Program-made: the position numbers and the translations under genes | Shown here: positions 44,326-54,100 of the stretch, in pieces | Position numbering within the stretch: the stretch's first letter is position 1 | Layout of the letters: every line of letters starts with the position of its first letter | NCBI GenBank assembly: GCA_964344305.1 | Contig: CAYFMT010000003.1 | Coordinates: forward strand, 1 to 64,000 | Direction: 5' to 3' | Length of the DNA stretch: 64,000 nt | DNA from: JABMOV01 sp964344305 | Lineage (GTDB): Bacteria > Fidelibacterota > Marinisomatia > Marinisomatales > JABMOV01 | The notes under the pieces: generated by a model | The model's input: the letters and a program-made list of their open reading frames with translations, nothing else | Database searches by the model: none | Told to the model about the DNA's origin: nothing

Positions 44326-46448
44326 TTGGACCTGCCTTCTGTTAACAAAATTCTAATATCCACTGCTTTCACACCCATTCCATCCTCATAGACCATGAGA
44401 GGATTTATTTCAATATCAGTGATTTCATTGGATGTCATCAGGATTGACATAACCTTTTCAATTGTTACAACCAAAGCTTCAATATCACGTCTATCCTGCC
44501 CTCTCGCTCCCATGAGCATGGGATACGATTTAATGTGTTTGATCATGGAATAAATTGCCTCTCGATGGAGTGGCATGGCCCGGAAGACTATGTCTTTCAT
44601 TACTTCCACATAAATACCGCCAAGACCAAACATGACTATTGGACCAAATACACTGTCCCTCCTTGCACCAATAATCACTTCAGTCCCCGGTTTTATCTGC
44701 TCCGTGACCTCAATTCCCTGGATATTCGCATTGGGTTTAAAAGCTTTAGATTTATGCATGATCGTCTGCCATGCATTGGATACTTCTTCAGCATTATTCA
44801 GGTTGAGAAGAACCCCTCCCACATCGCTTTTATGCAGGATATCCTGACTCACTACTTTCATCACAACCGGATAACCAATGTCATCCGCTGTATCCACTGC
44901 CTCGGATATGGAGCTGGTAACCCTGCTGGTGGGTCGGTGAATATCTACGGCATCTAGAATCGCCTGCCCTTCATCAGCCAGCAGGAAGGTTCTTCTGTCA
45001 TTTCTTGCAGATTGTATTGCGTTTAAGATGCTGGTTTTATCAGATGGGTAACTTGAGAAATCCAGCAACGGTCGATTCACTGTTTTGTACACACTGTATT
45101 GAGCACCCAGGCTAGAAACGGCTTCATAGACTTCTCCAAACACAGGAATGTTTTTCTGTGTCAGCATGTCAATACTAATAGCTGTTTTTTCTCCACCAAA
45201 CATAGCAAATGCGATGGGCATTCCGTATTGAGTGTACTCTGAATACATTTTTTCGATCATGTCACAAAGCTGTTCGGCAGACATCATGGCCGTTTCACAA
45301 TAGAGTGCCAACACCGAGTGGATATGATCGTCCTTAAGAGCAGTTCTCAACGCTTTTTTGTAATCCTCTTCAGTTCCTTCTCCTGTTAGATCGATGGGAT
45401 TTTTTGCCGATCCGAAACCATGGATAACATCCTGATAAATATCATTTAGTCTGTTGTGATCTTCATACAAGTGAACGCCATATTTTTCACAGGCATCCGT
45501 GGCCAGGACCCCAACCCCACCACCATTGGTAATGATAACAGTTCCTTCAGCCTTTGGCATCGGTGATTGGGATAGGTACCGACACCAATTCAGTGCTTCC
45601 TGAACATTCTCAGCACGCAGCACACCCACCTGTTTCATAATAGCATCAAAGATATCATCTGATCCTGCAAGACTCCCTGTATGGGATGCAGCTGCTATGG
45701 CTCCTCGTCTTGATCGACCTGATTTAATTACAATTATGGGTTTTTGTCGAGTGGCACTCCTCAACTTCTGGATTAGCTCTTCACCCTGCTGAATCCCTTC
45801 TATGTACATAAGAATAACATTCGTGAGCGGATCTTTCACGAGATAGTCCAGCAAATCGGATTCACTCATGTCTGATTTATTGCCCACGGATATTATAGCA
45901 CTCAGTCCAATATTCTGAATAGCCGTTTTCCCTATCATGGCTACACCAAGAGCACCACTCTGTGTAATGATGGCAACTGAACCCGGTTTTATATCCCTGG
46001 GGCCAAAGGTGGCATTCAGATTTGCAGCCCTTGAATAATGACCAAATATATTTGGTCCAAGGATTCGCATACCATATCTATGGGCCATTTCCACGAGAAC
46101 TTTTTCTTCTTCCAGGGCTCCTATTTCAGAAAATCCTGAGCTAATAATCGTGAGGAATTTGACCTTTTTCTCTCCACAGGCTTTTACGGTGTCCAGCACC
46201 CATTTTGCAGGAAGTATGATGACTGCCACATCAATGTGATCCGGTAAGTCTGTGACGGATGTAAAGACTGAGTATCCAAGCAATATTCCACCTGATGGAT
46301 TGACGGGATAGACATCGCCGGTATACCCATTTGCATGAATATTCTCCAGGACTTTGTAACCAATTTTCCCCGGGGATGTTGATGCACCTATAACTGCAAT
46401 GGAAGTTGGTTGAAATAACGAATGAATGTGGCTGTTTTCAGGTTTCAT
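44322..46448 (-). CDS. ADP-forming acetate/acyl-CoA ligase, alpha-beta fusion
   Basis: About 708 residues from the ATG at 46448, which gives the family start before IAVIGASTSPGKIGYKVLENI; the longer open frame has no family similarity. Order: CoA-binding Rossmann domain, ligase domain with ITQSGALGVAM and the presumed phosphohistidine in ASHTGSLAGSDDIF, then an ATP-grasp domain with YPVVMKVVSQDILHKSDVGGV and DIEINPLMVYEDG. It forms acetate (or another acid) and ATP from the acyl-CoA. Fusion of alpha and beta parts in one chain is common in bacteria. It starts the minus-strand pair with the DRTGG gene. Confidence 0.92.
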   Translation of the reverse strand: MKPENSHIHSLFQPTSIAVIGASTSPGKIGYKVLENIHANGYTGDVYPVNPSGGILLGYSVFTSVTDLPDHIDVAVIILPAKWVLDTVKACGEKKVKFLTIISSGFSEIGALEEEKVLVEMAHRYGMRILGPNIFGHYSRAANLNATFGPRDIKPGSVAIITQSGALGVAMIGKTAIQNIGLSAIISVGNKSDMSESDLLDYLVKDPLTNVILMYIEGIQQGEELIQKLRSATRQKPIIVIKSGRSRRGAIAAASHTGSLAGSDDIFDAIMKQVGVLRAENVQEALNWCRYLSQSPMPKAEGTVIITNGGGVGVLATDACEKYGVHLYEDHNRLNDIYQDVIHGFGSAKNPIDLTGEGTEEDYKKALRTALKDDHIHSVLALYCETAMMSAEQLCDMIEKMYSEYTQYGMPIAFAMFGGEKTAISIDMLTQKNIPVFGEVYEAVSSLGAQYSVYKTVNRPLLDFSSYPSDKTSILNAIQSARNDRRTFLLADEGQAILDAVDIHRPTSRVTSSISEAVDTADDIGYPVVMKVVSQDILHKSDVGGVLLNLNNAEEVSNAWQTIMHKSKAFKPNANIQGIEVTEQIKPGTEVIIGARRDSVFGPIVMFGLGGIYVEVMKDIVFRAMPLHREAIYSMIKHIKSYPMLMGARGQDRRDIEALVVTIEKVMSILMTSNEITDIEINPLMVYEDGMGVKAVDIRILLTEGRSK

Positions 46449-46631
46449 ATTGCAGGATGACAAGAACAGTAATTCTTTGTAAAAATTGAGTCCAAAAGTT
46501 ACATGATATTTAAACACGGTGGGTAGAGGTGGTGTATGGAATGAGTGCTTTATTCGGTAAAAAACCAACTTTTCTCTCTGTACTGGAAAAATTGTTACAT
46601 GTAATTTGTGGTTTCATGAAAAGGAGGTATG
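46449..46631. promoter_or_regulatory. Divergent intergenic region with TTACATGTAA palindrome
   Basis: About 180 bp between the acyl-CoA ligase gene and spmA. A 10-bp perfect palindrome TTACATGTAA lies at 46594-46603, 28 bp before the spmA start, and a related TTACATGATA appears near 46499. These may be operator half-sites for a dimeric regulator. AAGGAGG at 46621-46627 is the spmA ribosome-binding site. Confidence 0.4.
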
Positions 46632-47264
46632 ATGCTGAATTACATCTGGTTCGGATTAATGATTATTGCCATTCTTGTGGGTGTTTTTAATGGCACACTC
46701 AGCGATGTCACCAATGCAGCTGTGGATTCCGCAAAAGTTTCAGTGGATATTGCGTTGGGTCTCATTGGTATCATGGCCATGTGGCTAGGGATCATGAAAA
46801 TCGCGGAAAAAGGTGGACTGATAAAAATACTGGCACGTGGTATTCGTCCACTGGCACGCATGATTTTTCCCGAGATCCCGGATGGACACCCTGCCATTGG
46901 AGCCATGATGATGAATATAACTGCCAATTGGCTTGGACTTGGAAATGCTGCCACACCGCTTGGCCTTAAAGCCATGGACGAACTGCAGAGTATTAACCCA
47001 TCAAAAGATACTGCTACGAATTCTCAGATTACGTTTCTCGCCATCAATACGGCAAGCATCACATTTATTCCTATGACTATAATTGCTGTTCGAGCCGAAC
47101 TGGGTTCTGCCAATCCTTTTGAGATAATAAGCACAGGTATATTTGCATCCACCTGTGCCTGCATAGCCGCCATCACCGCGTCGAAACTATTGCAGAGATT
47201 GCCTTCCATGAGGAAGAACAATCCGGTAAATCAGTCTTCGGAAAAGGAGGCTTCAGATGTTTAG
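46632..47264 (+). CDS. spmA: SpmA-like nucleoside-recognition (Gate) domain membrane protein
   Basis: About 210 residues from the second of two adjacent ATGs (46632), better spaced from AAGGAGG. It opens MLNYIWFGLMIIAILVG, like Bacillus SpmA, and has about four to five hydrophobic segments. MMNITANWLGLGNAATPLG is the characteristic Gate-domain segment. In Bacillus SpmA and SpmB affect spore core dehydration, but the pair also occurs in many non-sporulating bacteria. The substrate is unknown. The downstream partner gene overlaps by eight bases. Confidence 0.87.
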   Translation: MLNYIWFGLMIIAILVGVFNGTLSDVTNAAVDSAKVSVDIALGLIGIMAMWLGIMKIAEKGGLIKILARGIRPLARMIFPEIPDGHPAIGAMMMNITANWLGLGNAATPLGLKAMDELQSINPSKDTATNSQITFLAINTASITFIPMTIIAVRAELGSANPFEIISTGIFASTCACIAAITASKLLQRLPSMRKNNPVNQSSEKEASDV

Positions 47265-47847
47265 TATACTTGCATCAACAGCTGCCTCCGGTGCTGCCAT
47301 GACAGATCCACTATTCACCACTATCATGAAAGCTATCTCCAATCTTGCTGTTCCGTTCCTCCTTTTTGTCATTATCCTTGTGGGATTCATACGGAAAGTA
47401 AAGGTATACGAAGTGTTTGTTGAGGGCGCCAAGGAAGGCTTTGATGTTGCAGTCAGAATCATTCCATATCTCGTAGCAATTCTCGTGGCCATTGGAATGT
47501 TTCGTGCTTCCGGAGCCATGGAGTGGCTTGTTTTGCTTCTCTCACCCTTGACCAATCTCATCGGCATGCCAGCAGAAACGTTACCGGTTGCTCTTATGCG
47601 TCCTCTTTCCGGGAGTGGATCCCTGGGAATTGTTACGGAATTATTGAACACACATGGACCGGATTCCTATATCGGGCGTCTGGCCTCTACCCTCTTTGGC
47701 AGTACGGAAACAACGTTTTATGTTCTGGCAGTATATTTTGGTGCTGTAGGGTTACGCAAGACACGTCATGCCGTTGCAGCCGGATTGATTGGTGACCTGG
47801 TCGGTGTTCTGGCTGCTGTGTTTATTTGCAGTATTGTTTTTGGGTAA
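47257..47847 (+). CDS. spmB: SpmB-like nucleoside-recognition (Gate) domain membrane protein
   Basis: 196 residues with about five hydrophobic segments and the motifs GAKEGFDVAVRIIPYLVAIL, ALMRPLSGSGSLG and LFGSTETTFYVLAVYFGAVG, typical of SpmB. It is encoded directly behind and overlapping spmA, so the two probably form one membrane complex or transporter-like unit. Its convergent neighbour begins 18 bp away and no good terminator is seen between them. Confidence 0.87.
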   Translation: MFSILASTAASGAAMTDPLFTTIMKAISNLAVPFLLFVIILVGFIRKVKVYEVFVEGAKEGFDVAVRIIPYLVAILVAIGMFRASGAMEWLVLLLSPLTNLIGMPAETLPVALMRPLSGSGSLGIVTELLNTHGPDSYIGRLASTLFGSTETTFYVLAVYFGAVGLRKTRHAVAAGLIGDLVGVLAAVFICSIVFG

Positions 47848-47865
47848 TATCAAACAATATTAGTA

Positions 47866-50187
47866 TCAAACAACCTGACCCTCCATGGATTCTTCCAGGC
47901 GTCTGGCTGTATCAAGAAACTCCTGAACGCTGAGTTCTTTCATGTATATCAATCCGTGGGCAGCACGAAGTCGTGGATGTTCATTCTCATACCAGAAGTC
48001 CCGGCCAAGGATCAATTCCATCTGCTGAAGTTGCTCAACCCATATCTGTTGTGTCAGATCGCAAAACGGTCCATCCAACTGATAGCTGGGAAAAGAAGCA
48101 TCCTTCTGACTTAAATAGCAGCTCATGAAGGTGTCCCGCAGTACAGACATGGACGTGAGTGACACAGGAATGATAATATCCGCATCCCAGGGATCAAATC
48201 GATACCATACATTTCTATATCCCCAGATTTTCACCTGAGATGTATCGGCCTCTTTGCTCCAGAGTCTCACCGCTTCTGCAATAGCCTGTAATACCTTATA
48301 GTGTGTATCAGGACCACTGCCTTCCGGATCCATTGCAAGGGTAATGACTGTAGGTTTCATTTCCTTCAGCATGTCCAGGATAGGCAAAACATCCCTTTCC
48401 TTTTCCGGATTTTCCGTGAAAATATCACCGGTATAGAATCCAAGACGGGCATGCCTCACATCTTCAACTTTCACACCGTAATGTGCCCAGACCAGTTCTT
48501 CCTCAAATTCTCGTATCATCCCTTTAAGTTTCTGGACATTCTTCGTGTTCTTTTCCCCATCATAGCATGTATCTAAATATGAAACGATGGTATCAATGGC
48601 TTCTACGGTTTTTGATTTACTTTGTATTTCATAGGTCCCTACCAGAGCACGAATAATTCTGTGGGACACCGCTCGATCCTGCTCCTCCTCATCCTTGGCA
48701 GCAATTTGCGTCAGGTAATGATACACATCCTTATCCCACTTGAACGCATACCCTTTCTCAAAGAAATCCTCATATTCCATCATTTGGATTTTCCCACGGA
48801 GGATAAATTGTTTTGCCTTTATAAGGATAGACGATAAATATGCATTAGTTACAGAAGTAAATCCGGATGTCATATTGACGAAATAGTTTTTGTTCTTTGG
48901 AGAACGAACCAAATGTATGACATGAGGTATGTATCCCAGCATGATATCATCATGATGGGGGCCTGTGTGGAGAAAAGTTTCACCTTCAAACTCCTCAACT
49001 CCTCGATCAATTTTATCCTTAAAGCTGGTTAGCAATGCAGTCACCGTATTTTCATTCAAATCCGGTATCATGGAAGTGGTTGGATCGTTTTTCATGTCAT
49101 CCATGGTGATGCGAGTTCCGAATGTGTTCTTTTTTTCACATAGTTGAACAAAACTCTGTGATTTTTTCCGAATATCCCATGGATCATTTTCCAACCTGTA
49201 CTTCGCCATATCCGAAAGTGTGACAGAAGCGCCCTGTGTAAGGTAAAACCTTGCGTTTGGTAATCGCTGCAGGACTGTTGCAGGATACCGATTGTCCACT
49301 GAATTCTCCAAAGCCCTTTTCACAACAGGTGCTTTTGCTTCTCCGGCAGCGATAATGATGGCAGTTGCATCTTTATTGTAGGTGATGGTTTCCAGTCCTA
49401 TGGTAATGACAAGACGGTTTTTTGAGATCTCTATTCCCCCCAGGTCTGTTGCAGCTGCAGCCTGGGTTTCAAAATTCGTTTCTGTGAGCCGTGTCGTTGA
49501 ATGGATATCAGACCCCTTAACATTAAATGCGATATGCCCATCAGGACCAATTCCGCCCAGGAAAAAACCTATTCCACCAAGATCCCTGATCTTTTGTTCG
49601 TATTCACTACACCATTGATCTACAAGAAAAATGGTTTCCTGCTGTAATTCTTCCAATCCAGATTTTGCAGCCCTGACCCGCAGGGAAAGATCTACACGAA
49701 AATCTGGAAAGATATCTCTAAGGGGAAGACTGTTGGTTGTAGGGATGTCATGACAATTTATAAGAAGTGCGTTTTCGGGTGATAAACCAAACCCGTCTAT
49801 ATAAAATTGCATATCATAGTTAAAAAAACTATTGTGCTGGCCTGGGTTAATGGGGTAGAACTCATCAATTTGTACAAATCTTAATCCGTTGAGAGACGGC
49901 TTTTTATTTGGGGTAAGTCCATACTCCTTTCGAAGCGTCATTACATCGGGATTGGCCCAATTGTTTAATAAATACTGTGTCCATTTGATAAAAAACTCAG
50001 GTGTTTTTCCTGTTGGAAGACTTATAACACCCTCAGGATTCTCTCCTACCCATTCGAGGAATCGAAGTGCAGTTAAAAAGCCAAGTTGCGGGAAATTTTC
50101 AACAATGATGTAGGGTATTTTTGTTGTGGGATGTTCTCTTTCAGATAACCTGAAAAATGTCTTTTCGACCGGGGATTGAAATGTCAT
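47866..50187 (-). CDS. Glucosamine-6-phosphate deaminase-like / LmbE (PIG-L) deacetylase fusion
   Basis: 773 residues, ATG after GAGG. The N-terminal half is NagB-like: D108 in FVQIDEFYPI, and D216 and H218 in GGIGPDGHIAFN, match catalytic residues. The position of Escherichia coli NagB Glu148 is V223. The C-terminal half, from about residue 395, has an LmbE-like motif TGPHHDD (H411, D413, D414) and PDTHYKVL as the third metal-site segment. Such fusions occur in Bacteroidetes-like genomes. A combined amino-sugar deacetylase/deaminase is the obvious reading, yet the missing glutamate leaves deaminase activity uncertain. Confidence 0.85.
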   Translation of the reverse strand: MTFQSPVEKTFFRLSEREHPTTKIPYIIVENFPQLGFLTALRFLEWVGENPEGVISLPTGKTPEFFIKWTQYLLNNWANPDVMTLRKEYGLTPNKKPSLNGLRFVQIDEFYPINPGQHNSFFNYDMQFYIDGFGLSPENALLINCHDIPTTNSLPLRDIFPDFRVDLSLRVRAAKSGLEELQQETIFLVDQWCSEYEQKIRDLGGIGFFLGGIGPDGHIAFNVKGSDIHSTTRLTETNFETQAAAATDLGGIEISKNRLVITIGLETITYNKDATAIIIAAGEAKAPVVKRALENSVDNRYPATVLQRLPNARFYLTQGASVTLSDMAKYRLENDPWDIRKKSQSFVQLCEKKNTFGTRITMDDMKNDPTTSMIPDLNENTVTALLTSFKDKIDRGVEEFEGETFLHTGPHHDDIMLGYIPHVIHLVRSPKNKNYFVNMTSGFTSVTNAYLSSILIKAKQFILRGKIQMMEYEDFFEKGYAFKWDKDVYHYLTQIAAKDEEEQDRAVSHRIIRALVGTYEIQSKSKTVEAIDTIVSYLDTCYDGEKNTKNVQKLKGMIREFEEELVWAHYGVKVEDVRHARLGFYTGDIFTENPEKERDVLPILDMLKEMKPTVITLAMDPEGSGPDTHYKVLQAIAEAVRLWSKEADTSQVKIWGYRNVWYRFDPWDADIIIPVSLTSMSVLRDTFMSCYLSQKDASFPSYQLDGPFCDLTQQIWVEQLQQMELILGRDFWYENEHPRLRAAHGLIYMKELSVQEFLDTARRLEESMEGQVV

Positions 50188-50266
50188 GGTTGCCTCAATA
50201 TCAATAGGCGGAATTTATCATGGTTGAAGAATTCACTTCGAGACGTAAAACAACTTTTAGTCCAGA

Positions 50267-51154
50267 TTAATAATTCCTGGATTCATTGATTGCTTTCTTG
50301 TGCAGGGATGGTGAATCTGCATTCTCGCTTTCAAGCGTACTGGCAAGGATAATGGCAACCACAACCAGCAATGTCAATGATCCAAGCACAACACCCGACC
50401 ATTTAAGTGTGGATTTCGTCAGGAAATTGTGACTGTTCGATATATGTTGGAATTGTTCATCGCCCGTCATGGATTCTATGGTTAGACTATACAACACAAC
50501 AGATGACAGTATGGCAATAGTACCCAGCATCTCACAACTTTCTTCAAGAACAATTTCCAGTTCATAAAAAAACGGTGATTTTAAACGAAGGAATGTCCGA
50601 ATAGCTTCTAGAAACAATGCAAAAACCCAGAGGAGAATTCCACCCAGCATCAGGTTTTTTGCAGTCGAGATGGTTTTGTAGCGGTTATAAAAGAATACTA
50701 CGGAGCCTACCAGGACCAGGAGAATGACAGGTGAATACATGACCTGCCATTGTGTAAGAAACTTCATGGCTGGATGGACTGCATGAGAAAACAGTCTAAT
50801 TTCAACCCAGAACAGGTTTTCATGAAGGATGGTCATCTCATCCAAACTAATCCAGAAACAAAAGAGTCCAAAAAGCAGCCACCCGAATGAGAGTCGATAC
50901 TCTGCGTCATCATACTCTCGACCAATACCACGCTCCATTATCCATGCATGGATGGCCGATAGTCCCAGTGAAAAGAAAAGGCATCCGGAAAACCAGGTTG
51001 GCAGATTGCGTTCACGATCCAGGTGAAACCACTTAACACCACCGATCCTTACATCACTCCAGAATAGGTGGAATACCACGAGTAACAGGGTCATCCCTGC
51101 CAGCATGAGAAGATACCTATTCACAAGTTTCATTTGGGTGTGTGATCCTGACAT
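50267..51154 (-). CDS. Polytopic membrane protein, paralogous to the N-terminus of the adjacent fusion
   Basis: 295 residues with about seven hydrophobic segments. Polar residues are buried in two of them: SLDEMTILHE (D105, E106, H111, E112) and LEESCEMLG (E204, E205, E208). I do not recognise a named family. The start ATG overlaps the stop of the upstream fusion gene (TAATG), so they are co-translated. Its helices align by eye with residues about 40-205 of that fusion protein, including SLDEMTILH against SLGEMTRIH. The buried acidic and histidine residues could bind a metal or cofactor; this is inference. Confidence 0.6.
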   Translation of the reverse strand: MSGSHTQMKLVNRYLLMLAGMTLLLVVFHLFWSDVRIGGVKWFHLDRERNLPTWFSGCLFFSLGLSAIHAWIMERGIGREYDDAEYRLSFGWLLFGLFCFWISLDEMTILHENLFWVEIRLFSHAVHPAMKFLTQWQVMYSPVILLVLVGSVVFFYNRYKTISTAKNLMLGGILLWVFALFLEAIRTFLRLKSPFFYELEIVLEESCEMLGTIAILSSVVLYSLTIESMTGDEQFQHISNSHNFLTKSTLKWSGVVLGSLTLLVVVAIILASTLESENADSPSLHKKAINESRNY

Positions 51155-54100
51155 TACTTGTACCCTATTTTTACAACATCTCGATCAACACGTGAAAACT
51201 GCCTGATTGTCTCTGGATCATGACCCGGTACAACCAGGAATGGTGATGCGCCCATCATCCTCATTCTTTCAAGTGCTGCAATGTTTTCGGCCTTGTTCCG
51301 TGCGTTCCCTCCTGCTTTCATTCTCAGGATATTGGTGAATAGGTTCACATTATCACCACCAAGAATGATGGTTCCATCCTTGGTCTCAACTGTTACAAAC
51401 TGGGACCCTGGTGTGTGTCCACCTGCATGATACAGATGAATATTATCCAGCATTTTCATGTCGCCATCAACAAGTTTTAACTGCCCCTTTTCCATCAACG
51501 TATTTAGAGCCTGATAATCGGCATATTCCAACCCGTTTCTTGAGTCAGTTCTCTCAGAAAACCTATCGGACATCCATTCCCATTCCTTTTTCTGTATCCA
51601 GAAATTTGCATGAGGAAAATCATCTACGGCTCCTGCATGATCCCAATGAGAATGGGTCAGTATAACATCCGTCACCATGCTGCCATTGATATGGAGTGAT
51701 AACAGTTTGTCCAGGGGACGGGTATATTCATCAAAACTCCAGTCCTCTGATTCATCATCCTCATTAAAACCAATGTCAACAAGAATGGTTTTATCCTTTG
51801 TCTGGATGACCCAGAAATACCAACCATATACGATGGAATGATCGTTCCCTCCATCCACCGCTCGGTGATAACCATATCGCGATTCTCCATACTTCAGGGC
51901 ATACACAATTGGATGATCATTATCTTTCTGTACAAATGCGGTGTGCTGAAACCATGGAGAAACGACGACGGCAATGATTATTGTGGTGATTCCCCATACA
52001 AAAGGTCTTTTCCTCTTTTGTGACTCTGTTTCCATTATAACAGGCCAGATAAGTGCATAATGGATCACACCAACCAGGTAGGCTATCTGAAATCCGGAGC
52101 TTGTTGTGTAACTGAAGGCCAGGGGTACTGCGAGAGCACTTGCAGATGCATTTACGGCATAAAGTACTGCTACCGCGGATGCGGATTGTTTCTGCTTCAC
52201 GTGATTCAGGAAAAATGGGAATGGCATACCCATGGCATATCCCAGCGGAATAATTAAAAGTATGACCAGTAATGTCTTGATCGGGATAGGAAAGTGAATA
52301 ATCCACTGTGTTATCAAGGGAAGTAATAAAATCAGGATCAGGCAATACACAGCAATCAGCAATGGAACATACTTTATGAATGAACGATTCATTTTTTCAT
52401 TCATGTAACTTCCTGCTCCAGATGCAACCAGTAACGTCCCAAGCACTGCCGAATACGTGATAACCGGTGCGCCTAAAATGAGTTCAAACTTTTGAATCAG
52501 AAGTATTTCCAGCAGGAGGAATCCTAATCCAGATAAAATCACACCTATCATTGGTGAATGCAATCGTGGGATTTCCTTCCCTGCTCGTCGGAGACTAAAC
52601 AGGGCAAATGGAATGAAGAGACCCGTTAATATCAACATGCGATTATACATGGATTTCACCGCCGGTCTTTCTGGATCAATATCATACAAGTACGGGTAGT
52701 CATCGGAAATGGGTTTAATATTGAATTCCTTCTTAAACTCACGGGACAAAGTGCCTCTTGCGGCATTAGCAATGTTGGTATTCAGTATTTCACCCGGAAC
52801 CTGAAGATTGTAAATATCGGAGGTTATTGGTCCCAGCTCCCGCCCTGCTTCTTTTTCCAGTTCACGAATTATGTTTACATCGTGAAGCCATGATTGAATC
52901 TTCCTGACACGCAGGTTATCCATGGGTGATTTTGCAGCCAATACCTGATAGTAATTGTTGGACCGGGTTTTCCACTGAAAAACATAGATGTGGTTTTCCG
53001 GTTGAGTGGACCCACGATTTACCAGGGATTGTCGGATGGTTTCCACCATCTTTAATACAGCTAATTCCTTATCCAAACCCTGAACAGGTTCTTCGATCAC
53101 CACAAGTCCATCTTCTGTCAGATCATCGAAATAATTCTCAAATGCTTCCAGGGTAAAGAGGTATTCTGGACTTACAACCCTGTTTCGTGTGGACCCACGA
53201 GCAAAATGTGTATTTAATAACGTGATCATATTGAACTTACGTTCTGATGCCTCTACATAAGTTCTTCCATCCATTATTTGTATATCGATCCCATTGTAAC
53301 TATAGCCGTTATACTTGGCCAGTTCATTTGCCTGAAGGCTGGCAATGGCAGGATTGATTTCCAGACCCACTATATCAGTACTGATAGCTTTCGCTGTCTT
53401 AGAAATTCCATCACCTGAAATTCCAATAATTAATACGGATGGGTTATCAAACAGGTTGTTAGGTAATCGAGGGTCAATCTGGTAGTTGGATTCATCCCAG
53501 TCCCTCATGGTATCAATGGTGTATCCGTTTTCTATGGTTTTTAGAACCGAACTTCCTGGGTGTCTCCTCATTACATCATAGCGGCTGATATAGGATGACC
53601 TTGAATAAAGTATTTCGCCTTCAGGATACCTTGCCCGTTTATCTTCCAGGACAATATTTAGAAAATCAATTTTTGCGTTCAAAACTCCAATGGATATCAA
53701 TATAACCAGTGAGAATACTGGAAGGATGAGTCTGTGTATTCTAATCTGTTTTGTTGTAAACGAATAATAAAAAACGGCAGCCGTAAGAATGGCCAGAGCA
53801 GATAACAGGATCATACTGCTTTCTTCACGGAAGATCATGAGCGAAGGATGAACGATAAGAGTTCCCAGTCCACCTCCAATAAGGGTGGCGAAATAGGCAA
53901 CATGTGTCCTGTATCGAATGAGCAGAATAGAAACAATTGTATTGATGGATACGAATGGGAGCATAAGAATGATGGAAATCCAGAATGGGTAATCATTCAT
54001 ATGAAATACGGCACCCATTGAAATCAAAATGAGGAAAGGAAGACCCATCGCATGCTGTACGATTGATTGTTCAGGGTTTTGTTTGTATCTCCAGAATCCT

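Noticed and set aside
46449..46568. 40-residue extension of the acyl-CoA ligase
   Set aside because: Family homology begins at the ATG at 46448; the extension runs over the likely promoter region.
47848..47865. AT-rich inverted repeat TAATAT/ATATTA between spmB and the NagB fusion
   Set aside because: Only six A/T pairs and no T run; too weak to call a terminator.
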